Assembly: GCF_014205765.1 (NCBI RefSeq)
Contig: NZ_JACIIZ010000006.1
Coordinates: forward strand, 124,001 to 188,000
Source of the DNA: Nitrospirillum iridis
GTDB taxonomy: Bacteria; Pseudomonadota; Alphaproteobacteria; Azospirillales; Azospirillaceae
Length of the DNA stretch: 64,000 nt
Direction of reading: 5' to 3'
Shown: one piece after another, positions 54,459 through 63,896 of the stretch
Layout: each line of letters begins with the position of its first letter
How positions within the stretch are numbered: position 1 is the stretch's first letter
The notes under the pieces: model-generated
The model's input: the letters and a program-made list of their open reading frames with translations, nothing else
What the model was told of the DNA's origin: nothing
The model's database searches: none
Translations under genes and position numbers: made by a program

Positions 54459-56933
54459 ATGGACACGCATATGCCCCCGCGCCAGAAGCTGGTGGTCGTC
54501 GGCAACGGTATGGCCGGAATGCGGACGGTGGACGAACTGCTGAAGCGCAACCCGCTGAAGTACGACATCACGGTCTTCGGCGCCGAACCACACGTGAACT
54601 ACGACCGCATCATGCTGTCGTCCGTGCTGGCCGGCGAAAAGGACCTGGAGCAGATCGTCATCAACCCCCGCAGCTGGTACGACGAAAACGGCATCACGCT
54701 GATCACCGGCGACGCGGTGGTCGCCATCGACACCGCGGCCCGTACCGTGACCTCCGCCAGCGGCCGGGTGGTGGCGTATGACAAGGTGTTGCTGGCCACG
54801 GGGTCCCGGCCCATCGCCCCGCCCGTGCCGGGCCTGGACCTGCCCGGCGTCTGCGCCTTCCGCGACATCGCCGATGTCAACACCATGATCGCGGCGTCGG
54901 AACAGCATAAACGGGCCATCGTCATCGGCGGCGGCCTGCTGGGGCTGGAGGCCGCCAACGGCCTGTTGCGCCGGGGCATGCAGGTGGCCGTCGTCCACCT
55001 GATGGGCACCCTGATGGAACGCCAGCTGGACAAGGCGGCGGCCGAGCTGCTGCAGCGCGAGCTGGACGAGCGCGGCATGAACTTCTTCACCAACGGCCAG
55101 ACCGAGGAGATCTTCGGCGAGGGCCGCGTGCAGGGCGTGCGCCTGGCCGATGGCCGGGAAATTCCGGGCGATCTGGTGGTGCTGGCCATCGGCATCCGCC
55201 CCAACATCGACCTGGCCCGCGCCTCGGGCCTGGCCATCAACCGCGGCATCGAGGTGGGCGACGACATGCGCACCTCCGTGCCTGAAATCTTCGCCGTGGG
55301 TGAATGCGTGGAGCATCGCGGCAAGACCTACGGCCTGGTTGCCCCGCTGTGGGACATGGCCAAGGTCTGCGCCGACCATCTGGCGCGCGAGGATGCCACG
55401 TCGGACTATGTCCCCGCCGCCATGGCCACCCGCCTGAAGGTCACGGGCATCGACGTCTTCTCCGCCGGCGACTTCATCGGCGACGAGACGACGGAGGAAG
55501 TGGTCTTCCGCGACGCCGCCCGCAACACCTACAAGCGCCTAGTGCTGCGCGACGACCGCCTGGTGGGCGCCGTGCTGTACGGCGACGCTCAGGACGGCGG
55601 CTGGTACTTCCAGCTGCTGCGCGAGGACAAGCCCCTGGGAGCCTTGCGCGACACCCTGATCTTCGGCCAGGCCTTCGCCACCCTGGCATCGGGCCAGCCG
55701 GCCGCCGACCCCACCGCCGCCGTGGCGGCCTTGCCCGATGAGGCCGAGATCTGCGGCTGCAACGGCGTTTGCAAGGGCAAGATCATGGGGGCCATCGCCG
55801 AGCATGGCCTGACCACCCTGGACGGGGTGCGGGCGCGCACCAAGGCGTCGGCCTCCTGCGGCAGTTGCACACCGCAGGTGGAACAGCTGCTGACCCTGGC
55901 GCTGGGCGACGCCTACGCCGCCAAGCCCGCTGGTGAAAAGCCGCTGTGCAAGTGCACCAGCCACAGCCATGACCAGGTGCGCCAGGCCATCACAGCGCAG
56001 GCGCTGCGCACCATGCCGGAGGTGATGCGGTCCTTGGGCTGGACCACGCCCGACGGCTGCCACGTCTGCCGCCCCGCCCTGAACTTCTACCTGCTGGTGG
56101 CCTGGCCCGGGGAGTATGTGGACGACCAGCAGTCGCGCTTTGTCAACGAGCGCATGCACGCCAACATCCAGAAGGATGGCACCTACTCCGTCATCCCGCG
56201 CATGTGGGGCGGCCTGACCACGGCCGATGAGCTGCGCGCCATCGCCGACGTGGTGGACAAGTACGACATCCCCACGGTGAAGGTGACGGGCGGCCAGCGC
56301 ATCGACCTGCTGGGCGTGAAGCGCGAGCAGCTGCCCCATGTGTGGAAGGATTTGAACGACGCCGGCATGGTCTCCGGCCATGCCTACGGCAAGGCGCTGC
56401 GCACGGTGAAGACCTGCGTGGGGTCCGAATGGTGCCGCTTCGGCACCCAGGACAGCACCGGCATGGGCGTGAAGCTGGAACGCATGACCTGGGGCTCCTG
56501 GCATGCCCACAAGGTGAAGCTGGCCGTGTCCGGCTGCCCCCGCAACTGCGCCGAGGCCACCATCAAGGACTTCGGCGTCGTGGCGGTGGACAGCGGCTGG
56601 GAACTGCATGTCGGCGGCAACGGCGGCATCCACGTCCGCGCCACCGACCTGTTGTGCAAGGTGACGACGGAGGACGAGGTGCTGGAATACTGCGGCGCCT
56701 ACCTGCAGCTGTACCGTGAGGAAGCCCGCTATCTGGAACGCACGGCCCCCTGGATCGAGCGGGTGGGCCTGGCCCACGTCGTCGACCGCGTCGTGAAGGA
56801 TGAGGCCGGGCGCAAGGCGCTCCACGCCAAGTTCCTCCATGCCCAGAAATTCAGCCAGGACGACCCGTGGGCCGAGCGCGCGCCCGGCTCCCGCGCCGCC
56901 GCCCCCTTCCGCACCCTGGCCACGGTGGAGTGA
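54459..56933 (+). CDS. nirB: Assimilatory nitrite reductase large subunit
   Basis: 824 residues, cytoplasmic, NAD(P)H-dependent reduction of nitrite to ammonium. The N-terminal pyridine-nucleotide oxidoreductase part has the FAD loop VVGNGMAGMRTVDELL and NAD loop VIGGGLLGLEAANGL. A BFD-type [2Fe-2S] domain follows (CGCNGVC, then CGSCTPQVE), a second Cys cluster (LCKCTSHS, CHVCRPALNF), then the siroheme/[4Fe-4S] domain with TCVGSEWCRFG and SGCPRNCAEATIKDFG. Its stop overlaps the nirD ATG by one base. Confidence 0.96.
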   Translation: MDTHMPPRQKLVVVGNGMAGMRTVDELLKRNPLKYDITVFGAEPHVNYDRIMLSSVLAGEKDLEQIVINPRSWYDENGITLITGDAVVAIDTAARTVTSASGRVVAYDKVLLATGSRPIAPPVPGLDLPGVCAFRDIADVNTMIAASEQHKRAIVIGGGLLGLEAANGLLRRGMQVAVVHLMGTLMERQLDKAAAELLQRELDERGMNFFTNGQTEEIFGEGRVQGVRLADGREIPGDLVVLAIGIRPNIDLARASGLAINRGIEVGDDMRTSVPEIFAVGECVEHRGKTYGLVAPLWDMAKVCADHLAREDATSDYVPAAMATRLKVTGIDVFSAGDFIGDETTEEVVFRDAARNTYKRLVLRDDRLVGAVLYGDAQDGGWYFQLLREDKPLGALRDTLIFGQAFATLASGQPAADPTAAVAALPDEAEICGCNGVCKGKIMGAIAEHGLTTLDGVRARTKASASCGSCTPQVEQLLTLALGDAYAAKPAGEKPLCKCTSHSHDQVRQAITAQALRTMPEVMRSLGWTTPDGCHVCRPALNFYLLVAWPGEYVDDQQSRFVNERMHANIQKDGTYSVIPRMWGGLTTADELRAIADVVDKYDIPTVKVTGGQRIDLLGVKREQLPHVWKDLNDAGMVSGHAYGKALRTVKTCVGSEWCRFGTQDSTGMGVKLERMTWGSWHAHKVKLAVSGCPRNCAEATIKDFGVVAVDSGWELHVGGNGGIHVRATDLLCKVTTEDEVLEYCGAYLQLYREEARYLERTAPWIERVGLAHVVDRVVKDEAGRKALHAKFLHAQKFSQDDPWAERAPGSRAAAPFRTLATVE

Positions 56934-57271
56934 TGACGATGGACAGCGTTGGTACTGAAAGCCGCTGGGTCGAGGTCGGCATGGTCGAGGACGTTCCCCG
57001 CCAGGGCGCCCGCGTGGTCGCCACCCCCCGGGGGGACGTCGCCGTGTTCCGCACCCTGGACGATGCCGTCTTCGCCCTGGACGACCGCTGCCCGCACAAG
57101 GGCGGACCGCTGTCGCAGGGCACGGTGCACGGCCATGCCGTCACCTGCCCCCTGCACAACTGGGTGATCGATTTCAAGACGGGCGAGGCCTGCGCCCCGG
57201 ATGAGGGCTGCGTCACCCGCATCCCCGTGCGGGTGCAGGACGGCCGCATCCTGCTGGCGATGGTGGCGTGA
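56933..57271 (+). CDS. nirD: Assimilatory nitrite reductase small subunit
   Basis: 112 residues. Rieske-type [2Fe-2S] partner of NirB. Cluster ligands CPHKGG and CPLHNWVIDF are complete, so unlike some NirD proteins it can bind the cluster. Start ATG 56933 (MTMDSVGTESRW) in TGATG; a second Met lies two codons on. Ends in another TGATG junction with nasA. RNA coupling of nirB-nirD-nasA through single-base overlaps implies balanced production. Confidence 0.95.
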   Translation: MTMDSVGTESRWVEVGMVEDVPRQGARVVATPRGDVAVFRTLDDAVFALDDRCPHKGGPLSQGTVHGHAVTCPLHNWVIDFKTGEACAPDEGCVTRIPVRVQDGRILLAMVA

Positions 57272-59964
57272 TGCCGGAAGGTGTGACACATACCGCGCCG
57301 GAGGCGGCATCCGTCGCGGCCACCGGCACGGTGCGGTCCACCTGCCCCTATTGCGGCGTGGGCTGCGGCGTCGTCGCCAAGCCGGACGGCACGGTGGCGG
57401 GTGACATCAACCATCCCGCCAATCTGGGCCGCCTGTGCTCCAAGGGGTCGGCGCTGGCGGAGACGCTGAAGAATGACGACCGCCTGACCCAGCCGCTGAT
57501 CGACGGCCGGGCGGCGGAGTGGGGCCAGGCCCTGGATCTGGTGGCGCAGCGCTTCCGCGCCACGATCGCCGAGCACGGCCCCGACAGCGTCGCCTTCTAC
57601 GTCTCCGGCCAATGCCTGACGGAGGATTATTACGTCGCCAACAAGCTGATGAAGGGCTTCATCGGCAGCGGCAACATCGACACCAATTCGCGGCTGTGCA
57701 TGGCCTCCTCCGTCGCCGGTCACAATCGCGCCTTCGGCGCCGACGTGGTGCCCGGCACGTACGAGGACCTGGAGCTGGCCGACCTGGTGGTGCTGGTCGG
57801 CAGCAATTCCGCCTGGTGCCACCCCGTGCTGCACCAGCGCCTGCTGGCGGCCAAGGCCAAGCGCCCTCTCCGCATCGTCGCCATCGATCCCCGCCGCACC
57901 GCCACCTGCGAGGACGCGGACCTGCACCTGGCGCTGCGCCCCGGCACCGACGTCGCCCTGTTCAACGGCCTGCTGGCCCACCTGGCCGACCAGGACGCGC
58001 TGGACCACGGCTGGATGGCCGCCCACACGGAGGGGGCGGAGGCCGCCCTGGCGGCGGCGAGCGCGGGGGCCGCCCAGACGGCGGAGATCACCGGGCTGGA
58101 CCCGGCCGACCTCGCCCGTTTCTACGCCTGGTTCGCCGGCACCCCGCGCGTCGTCACCGTCTATTCCCAGGGCGTGAACCAGTCCTCCGTCGGGACCGAC
58201 AAGGTCAACGCCATCATCAACTGCCATCTGGCGACGGGGCGCATCGGCAAGCCCGGCTGCGGCCCCTTCTCCATCACCGGCCAGCCCAACGCCATGGGCG
58301 GACGCGAGGTGGGCGGCCTGGCCAACCAACTGGCCGCCCACATGCGCTTCGACCAGCCCGAGGCCCTGGACCGCGTGCGCCGCTTCTGGCGGGCGCCGAA
58401 CCTGGCGACCAAGCCGGGCCTGAAGGCGGTGGAGATGTTCGACGCCGTGCTGGACGGTCGCATCAAGGCCCTGTGGATCATCGCCACCAACCCGGCCGAC
58501 AGTCTGCCCCGCGCCGCCCGCGTGCGCGAGGCGCTGCGCGCCTGCCCCTTCGTCGTCGTCTCCGACTGCTGGCCCAACGACACCACCGCGCTGGCCGATG
58601 TGGTGCTGCCCGCCGCCGGCTGGGGGGAGCGGGACGGCACCGTCACCAATTCCGAACGCGTCATTTCCCGCCAGCGCCCCTTCCGGCTGCCCCCCGGAGA
58701 GGCGCGGGCGGACTGGCGGGTGCTGGCATCCGTGGCCCAGCGCATGGGCTGGAAGGACGCGTTCTCATGGTCCAACTCCGCCGCCGTGTTCCGCGAGCAT
58801 GCGGCGCTGTCGGGCTTCGAGAAGGGCGGCACCCGCCCCTTTGACATCAGCGGCCTGGCCATGCTGACCGACGGGCAGTATGACGCCCTGGCGCCCGTGC
58901 GCTGGCCCGTGCGCTGGGCGGGGGATGCGGGTGGGCGCCTGTTCGGGCAGGGCGGCTTCGCCACGCCGAACGGCCGGGGCCGCCTGGTGCCCACCCCCTT
59001 CCGCCCGCCCGCCACCCGCACGGACGAGGCCTATCCCCTGGTGCTGAACACCGGCCGCATCCGCGACCAGTGGCACACCATGACCCGCACCGGCCGCGTG
59101 CCCCGGCTGCTGGCCCACACCGGAGAGCCGCGCGCGGCCGTATCGCCCACGGACGCCGCCCGCCTGGGCCTGACCGATGGCGACCTGGTCCGCATCGAAA
59201 GCGTCCACGCCAGCACGGTGGTGCGCGCCACCATCGACGCCGGCCAGCGGGTGGGCGAGCTGTTCCTGCCCATGCACTGGACGGACGAGTTCTGCTCGGC
59301 CGGGCCTGCCGGCCGGCTGGTGAGCGCCGCCCTGGATCCCATCTCCGGCCAGCCGGAACTGAAGCTGACCGCCGTGCGGGCGCAGGCGGTGCCCACCGCC
59401 TGGCGGGGGCTGCTGCTGCATGCCCAGGGCGTCCGGCCCCAGGGCGTGGGTTACTGGTCCCGCGTGCCGCTGGGCAACGGCCATGCCTTCGAACTGGTGG
59501 GGTCCGAGCCCCTGCCCGAAGGGGCGGCGATGTCGCCCTTCGTGGAAGGGTTGCTGCAACCCCCGGCCGGGGCGGAATGGCTGCAACTGACCGATGCCGG
59601 GCGCGGCACGCTGCGCGTCGCCATCCTGGTGGATGGCCGGCTGGAATCCTGCCTGTTCCTGGCCACCGGGCCCGCCGCCCAACTGCCCTCGCGCGAGGTG
59701 GTGGCCGCCTTGCTGGGCGAACGGGTGCAGGATGAGGCGCGTCCCAGCCTGCTGTCGGGCCGACCACCAGCGGGGGTGAAGGCCGGCGGGCGCACCGTCT
59801 GCGCCTGTTTCTCCGTCGGCCTGGTCACCATCCAGGACGCCATCGTCGCCCGGCGCCTGACGACGCCTGAGGAAATCGGCGCCTGCCTGAAGGCCGGCAC
59901 CAACTGCGGGTCCTGCGTCCCGGAACTGAAGGAGATCCTGCGCGATGTCGCCCTTTCCGCCTGA
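57271..59964 (+). CDS. nasA: Assimilatory nitrate reductase, catalytic subunit
   Basis: 897 residues, cytoplasmic Mo-bisMGD enzyme reducing nitrate to nitrite. N-terminal [4Fe-4S] site CPYCGVGC (Cys25, 28, 32) and LCSKG (Cys56). DMSO-reductase family blocks include SVAFYVSGQCLTEDYYVANK and the Mo-ligand Cys region NSRLCMASSV, then GQPNAMGGREVGG and the C-terminal MGD domain (NTGRIRDQWHTMTRTG). A C-terminal BFD-like [2Fe-2S] domain, CACFSVGL and CGSCVPELKEIL, is present, as in NasA of enteric and alphaproteobacterial type. No Tat signal. Overlaps cobA by 20 bases. Confidence 0.96.
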   Translation: MPEGVTHTAPEAASVAATGTVRSTCPYCGVGCGVVAKPDGTVAGDINHPANLGRLCSKGSALAETLKNDDRLTQPLIDGRAAEWGQALDLVAQRFRATIAEHGPDSVAFYVSGQCLTEDYYVANKLMKGFIGSGNIDTNSRLCMASSVAGHNRAFGADVVPGTYEDLELADLVVLVGSNSAWCHPVLHQRLLAAKAKRPLRIVAIDPRRTATCEDADLHLALRPGTDVALFNGLLAHLADQDALDHGWMAAHTEGAEAALAAASAGAAQTAEITGLDPADLARFYAWFAGTPRVVTVYSQGVNQSSVGTDKVNAIINCHLATGRIGKPGCGPFSITGQPNAMGGREVGGLANQLAAHMRFDQPEALDRVRRFWRAPNLATKPGLKAVEMFDAVLDGRIKALWIIATNPADSLPRAARVREALRACPFVVVSDCWPNDTTALADVVLPAAGWGERDGTVTNSERVISRQRPFRLPPGEARADWRVLASVAQRMGWKDAFSWSNSAAVFREHAALSGFEKGGTRPFDISGLAMLTDGQYDALAPVRWPVRWAGDAGGRLFGQGGFATPNGRGRLVPTPFRPPATRTDEAYPLVLNTGRIRDQWHTMTRTGRVPRLLAHTGEPRAAVSPTDAARLGLTDGDLVRIESVHASTVVRATIDAGQRVGELFLPMHWTDEFCSAGPAGRLVSAALDPISGQPELKLTAVRAQAVPTAWRGLLLHAQGVRPQGVGYWSRVPLGNGHAFELVGSEPLPEGAAMSPFVEGLLQPPAGAEWLQLTDAGRGTLRVAILVDGRLESCLFLATGPAAQLPSREVVAALLGERVQDEARPSLLSGRPPAGVKAGGRTVCACFSVGLVTIQDAIVARRLTTPEEIGACLKAGTNCGSCVPELKEILRDVALSA

Positions 59965-60766
59965 AGCACCGACGCCTGGGAAAAGCGGCCGCGCCAGCCT
60001 GGTGGGGGCCGGCCCCGGCGACCCCGAGCTGCTGACCGTGAAGGCCCTGCGCCGCATCGAAAGCGCCGACGTGCTGCTGTACGACAAGCTGGTGGACCCG
60101 CGCATCCTGGACCTGGCGCCGGCCCACGCCCGGCGCATCGACGTGGGCAAACGCTGCGGCCGGCATGAGATGAGCCAGGCCGCCATCAACCGTCTGATCG
60201 TCGCCCATGCCCGGGCCGGATCCCACGTCGTGCGCCTGAAGGGGGGCGACCCCATGGTCTTCGGCCGGGCGGGGGAGGAACTGGAAGCCCTGGCCGCCGC
60301 CGGCGTGCCGGCGGAGGTGGTGCCCGGCATCACCGTGGCCTGCGCCGCCGCCGCATCCATGGGCATGCCCCTGACCCAGCGCGGCTACAGCCGCAGCCTG
60401 CACCTGATCACCGGGCATGCGTGTCAGGACGGGGGGGCGGACGAGGCGCTGCCCGCCCACGACTGGAACGCCCTGGCCGCCTGCGACGGCACCATCGCCA
60501 TCTATATGGGCAGCCGCACGCTGGGGCAGGTGACCCAGCGCCTGCTGGCCGCCGGCCTGAGCCCCGGCACGCCCGCCATCGCCATCGAGAACGCGACCCT
60601 GGCGACCGAGCGCCGCCTGCCAGGCACCGTGGCCGACATCGCGGCCGTGGTGGCGGATGCGGCGGTGACCGGCCCCACCCTGGTGCTGGTGGGACGGGTG
60701 GTGGCGTTGCGACGGCGGGACGCGGTAGAGTCGGCGATGACTGAGGTGCGGTCCCGCGCCGCCTGA
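59945..60766 (+). CDS. cobA: Uroporphyrinogen-III C-methyltransferase
   Basis: 273 residues, SAM-dependent. Makes precorrin-2, the precursor of the siroheme needed by NirB. VGAGPGDPELLTVKALRRI, ADVLLYDKLV, VGKRCGRHEMSQ, RLKGGDPMVFGRAGEE and VPGITVACAAAASMGMPLTQR are all diagnostic. It lacks the CysG N-terminal dehydrogenase/ferrochelatase domain, so those steps are elsewhere. Starting inside nasA, it is clearly dedicated to the nitrate operon (the NasF role). Confidence 0.95.
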   Translation: MSPFPPEAPTPGKSGRASLVGAGPGDPELLTVKALRRIESADVLLYDKLVDPRILDLAPAHARRIDVGKRCGRHEMSQAAINRLIVAHARAGSHVVRLKGGDPMVFGRAGEELEALAAAGVPAEVVPGITVACAAAASMGMPLTQRGYSRSLHLITGHACQDGGADEALPAHDWNALAACDGTIAIYMGSRTLGQVTQRLLAAGLSPGTPAIAIENATLATERRLPGTVADIAAVVADAAVTGPTLVLVGRVVALRRRDAVESAMTEVRSRAA

Positions 60767-60786
60767 AACTTGAGCCCGCCTGCCCC

Positions 60787-61764
60787 ATGACCGATGAACA
60801 CGTCTTCGCCCAATATGTCCGCACCCTGGGCCGCGGCCCCGGCCGTTCCCGCTCCCTGACGCGGGACGAGGCGCGCACGGCCCTGGGCATGGTGCTGAGG
60901 GGGGAGGCCGACCCCCACCAGGTGGGCGCTTTCCTCATGCTGCTGCGCTATCGCGGCGAGGATCCGGATGAGGTGGCCGGCCTGGTGGAGGCCGCGCGGG
61001 ACGCGGCGGGCATCAGCGATGGCGCCTGCACCGGCGCCGCCGATCTGGACTGGCCCTCCTACGGCGCCGGCCGCACGCGCGATGAGCCCTGGTTCTTGCT
61101 GTCGGCCCTGGCGCTGACCCAGGCCGGGCACCGCGTCATCATGCACGGCAGCAACGCCTTCACCCAGGGCCGCGACGTGCCCGACGCCCTGGCCGAGTTG
61201 GGCCTGCGCCCGGCGACCAGCCGCGACAACGCCAAGGCCCTGGTGGCGCAGACGGGTTTCGCCTATCTGCCGCTGTCGGCCTTCAGCCCAGCCCTGGACC
61301 AGTTGCTGAACCTGCGCCACCTGCTGGGCCTGCGCAGCCCCATCAACACCGTCTGCCGCCTGCTGGACCCGTTCGACACCGTTGCTGCCGTCGACGGCGT
61401 CTTCCACCCGCCCTACATCGACCTGCACCTGGGCGTCGCCCAACGCCTGGGCCGCCCCCGCCTGGTGGTGGTCAAGGGCGGCGGCGGCGAGGTGGAACGC
61501 AACCCCGCCAAGCCCAGCACCGCCTATGTCCAGGTGGGCGCCGAGCGCCGGGAACTCCCCCTCCCCGCCCTCACCGCCACCAAGGCGACGGCCCAGGGCC
61601 TGCTGTCCGTGTGGCGCGGCGAGGCCGGCCTGGAGGCGGAAACCGCCACCGTGGTGGCCACCGTCGCCCTGGGGGTGCTGGCGCTGGGGCTGGCCGACGA
61701 TGCGGGGGACGCAGACCGGGTGGCGGTGGAGATTTGGGCGGGGCGCAGGGCCATTACTGGCTGA
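60787..61764 (+). CDS. TrpD2/YbiB-like glycosyltransferase family 3 protein
   Basis: 325 residues with the fold of anthranilate phosphoribosyltransferase: RSLTRDEARTALGMVLRGEA, a helical N-domain, and a remnant of the phosphoribosyl site (VMHG-like IIMHGSNAFTQGR, LGLRPATSRDNA). The GTGGD loop of true TrpD is replaced by WPSYGAGRTRDEPW, so it is unlikely to make tryptophan. E. coli YbiB of this group binds nucleic acid. It starts 20 bases after cobA and so appears to be part of the nitrate operon; the reason is unknown. Confidence 0.85.
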   Translation: MTDEHVFAQYVRTLGRGPGRSRSLTRDEARTALGMVLRGEADPHQVGAFLMLLRYRGEDPDEVAGLVEAARDAAGISDGACTGAADLDWPSYGAGRTRDEPWFLLSALALTQAGHRVIMHGSNAFTQGRDVPDALAELGLRPATSRDNAKALVAQTGFAYLPLSAFSPALDQLLNLRHLLGLRSPINTVCRLLDPFDTVAAVDGVFHPPYIDLHLGVAQRLGRPRLVVVKGGGGEVERNPAKPSTAYVQVGAERRELPLPALTATKATAQGLLSVWRGEAGLEAETATVVATVALGVLALGLADDAGDADRVAVEIWAGRRAITG

Positions 61765-61793
61765 CTCATTGGCGGGTAAGGAGTCTGGTCAGC

Positions 61794-62585
61794 ATGGCGA
61801 AGTCACTATCTTTCGGTGAGAGTGTACTGGCGATGGCGCGCCATAAAGCCGAAGCCGCCAAGGGACGCTCGCAGGCCGATATCGCCGCCGAGAAGCCACG
61901 GGATATCATTCTCGCCGCGTGCAGAGACATAGGGCAGCGACTGGCCCCGCAGGGTTTTGTTTTCCTTAAGAGCGGCCCTCTGCTGAAGCGGACCCAAGGC
62001 GACCTCACGTTTCAGATTTACTTTCAATCTGACCGTAACAATATCGCAGGCGGGAGGGCAGCGCTTTGGATGCACGCAGGCGTCCTATCCCGCAACCTGG
62101 CGCAGTGGAAAAAGCAGCATCCGGTCCCATGGGGAAGCCGTTCTCCGCTTCCCGGGCCCGCTGCCGTCGCTGGCGGCCAAATTGGAAATTTGACGTCGCC
62201 TCCCGGATGGATGACGTGGAACTTCGCTGATCCGGCCACGCGTCCGGATGTCCTTGATGACGCGGTGGCTTCAATCGAGAAGTTAATCCTGCCATTCTTC
62301 GCCCTGTTCGACGACCCGGCGGGGAATATTGGGAGAATCCTCGACCTGCAATCATTCGGGCTACAGCCGCTGGAATATGCCATGGCCTGTCTTGGTCATG
62401 AGGTGGCGGAGGCGGCTGGCCGCACCTATTTGTTGGGTCGCGAACCTGCCATCCAAAATCGTTTCAGGCAGGCTTATGCCGCGTTCACCCAAGGCCACGA
62501 CTTGCCGACCACTCAAGGCGAGGTGGGCCGCGACCTCGCGGCTCTGGCGTTCGTTCATAACCTCGACCTGGGCTTCCGGGATTAG
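61794..62585 (+). CDS. Hypothetical protein
   Basis: 263 residues from ATG 61794, with AAGGAG upstream. I do not recognise the family with confidence; the segment RLAPQGFVFLKSGPLLKRTQ, followed by TFQIYFQSDRNN and a beta-strand pattern, recalls DUF4304-type proteins. No signal peptide, no membrane segment. Codon use is less GC-extreme than the neighbours, which suggests a recent or poorly adapted gene. It lies 29 bases after the TrpD2-like gene and could be read from the same transcript. Confidence 0.6.
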   Translation: MAKSLSFGESVLAMARHKAEAAKGRSQADIAAEKPRDIILAACRDIGQRLAPQGFVFLKSGPLLKRTQGDLTFQIYFQSDRNNIAGGRAALWMHAGVLSRNLAQWKKQHPVPWGSRSPLPGPAAVAGGQIGNLTSPPGWMTWNFADPATRPDVLDDAVASIEKLILPFFALFDDPAGNIGRILDLQSFGLQPLEYAMACLGHEVAEAAGRTYLLGREPAIQNRFRQAYAAFTQGHDLPTTQGEVGRDLAALAFVHNLDLGFRD

Positions 62586-62687
62586 AGCCGCGTCGGACGC
62601 CTGCCCGTTCCTTAAAAAACCAATCCCCCTGTAGCTTTCCTCCCTCATCGTTCGTCTTCCAGGTTCAACGACCATCGGAGGAGCGAT

Positions 62688-63113
62688 ATGGAAGAGGTGA
62701 AGAAGGTCCTGGAGGCCTACCGCCAAGCGGCGTGGGATCGGGACGCAGACGCGCTGCTGACCCTCTACGCCGAGGACGCCGTGGTATTCGACACCTGGGA
62801 CAGTTGGTCCTATCCGGACCGGATCGCCTGGGGCCAGTCGGTCAAGGCCTGGCTGGGCGGCCTGGGCGATGAGCGGGTGGAGGTCACGGCGGAAAACGTG
62901 CGCGTTGTCGGCGGCGGCGACACGGCTGGCCTCAGCGCCTTCCTGACCTATACCGCCCTGTCACCGGAGGGCGCCAAGCTGCGCTCCATGCAGAACCGCC
63001 TGAGCTGGACCTTGGTGAAGCGGGACGGCGGCTGGCGCATCGCGCAGGAACACACCTCCGTCCCCATCGCGCCCGACAACCTGATGGGGCGATTGAGCCG
63101 GCAATCAGATTAA
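62688..63113 (+). CDS. NTF2/SnoaL-like protein
   Basis: 141 residues, one cone-shaped alpha+beta domain of the NTF2 superfamily: VKKVLEAYRQAAWDRDADAL, LLTLYAEDAVVFDTWDSWSY, then strands with VRVVGGGDTAGLSAFLTYTA and RLSWTLVKRDGGWRIAQEHT. This DUF4440/SnoaL-like group includes small isomerases, hydratases and ligand-binding proteins; no function can be fixed. GGAGGAG ribosome site. Single gene, convergent with gntR. Confidence 0.85.
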   Translation: MEEVKKVLEAYRQAAWDRDADALLTLYAEDAVVFDTWDSWSYPDRIAWGQSVKAWLGGLGDERVEVTAENVRVVGGGDTAGLSAFLTYTALSPEGAKLRSMQNRLSWTLVKRDGGWRIAQEHTSVPIAPDNLMGRLSRQSD

Positions 63114-63130
63114 GAGGCCCCACCTTGCGC

Positions 63131-63151
63131 GGGTGAGGCACCCCCTCACCC
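63131..63151. terminator. Hairpin between convergent genes
   Basis: GGGTGAGG-CACCC-CCTCACCC, a perfect eight-pair stem with a five-base loop, 18 bases after the NTF2-like stop and overlapping the end of the gntR gene. Likely shared terminator; no T run. Confidence 0.55.
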
Positions 63152-63787
63152 CGCCAACTCCCGCTGCAGATCCTCCAGCGTGCCCCGGATGTGCTGCCCG
63201 GTCAGCGCCTCCACCGCCGGGGCGTCGCCGGACGCCCACGCCTCGAACAGGGCGCGGTGCTCTTCCCGGGCGCGGCCGGCGCGGCCCTGGGGTTCCAGGT
63301 GGACGCGGACATAGCGTTCGGACAGGACGTGCAGGCGTTCCATCAACTGGCCGGTGATGCCGCCGGCCGGGCGGATCAGGGCCATGTGGAAGGCGCGGTT
63401 GAGGGTGACGTGGCCGGTGCCGGCCGTCCCCTGCTCCCGCTCCAGGGCCAGCAGCTCATCGCGGGCGTGGTCCCGGTCGGCGGCGGTGGCGCGGCGGGCG
63501 CCGTCGGCGGTGGCGCCCGGTTCCAGCTTCAGGCGCAGGGCGAACACCTCCGTCGCCTCCTCCGCCGTCAGGGTGTTCACGACATAGCCCCGGTTGGGGA
63601 AGGAGGTGACCAGGCCGTCCTGCTCCAAGCGGCTGAGCGCCTCCCGCAGGGGGATCTTGCTGATGCCCAGCTGGCCAGCGATGGCCCCCTGCTGCACCGC
63701 CGTTCCCGGCGCCATGGTGCCCAGCAGGATATGCTCCCGCACGATTTCATAGGCCTGGTCGGGCAGGCTGCGGACGATGATGCTCAT
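63146..63787 (-). CDS. GntR-family regulator, FadR/FCD subfamily
   Basis: 213 residues. N-terminal winged helix (residues about 10-75: AYEIVREHILLGTMAPGTAV, then GQLGISKIPLREALSRLEQD) and C-terminal FCD ligand domain with LRLKLEPGATADGAR, NRAFHMALIRPAGG and REEHRALFEAWASGD, which supplies the Asp/His metal-binding set of FCD proteins. FCD regulators usually answer small organic acids. The GH27-type gene upstream on the same strand suggests sugar use, but target genes are outside the window. Confidence 0.92.
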   Translation of the reverse strand: MSIIVRSLPDQAYEIVREHILLGTMAPGTAVQQGAIAGQLGISKIPLREALSRLEQDGLVTSFPNRGYVVNTLTAEEATEVFALRLKLEPGATADGARRATAADRDHARDELLALEREQGTAGTGHVTLNRAFHMALIRPAGGITGQLMERLHVLSERYVRVHLEPQGRAGRAREEHRALFEAWASGDAPAVEALTGQHIRGTLEDLQRELAG

Positions 63788-63881
63788 GCGGTGGGTTTCA
63801 TGCGGGGAAACAGGGACACCGGCGGAAGGCCCGTGCCACCGGATGGTAGCATTTCTGGCGCGAAAACACCGCCCCTCACGC

Positions 63882-63895
63882 TGGTAGCGCTAACA
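63882..63895. promoter_or_regulatory. LacI-type operator between the glycosidase and gntR
   Basis: TGGTAGCGCTAACA, a near-perfect palindrome around the GCGC centre, matches the usual LacI/GalR-family consensus TGTTAGCGCTAACA in 13 of 14 places. It lies two bases beyond the glycosidase stop and about 95 bases before the gntR start, so it could control gntR. Confidence 0.6.
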
Positions 63896-63896
63896 A

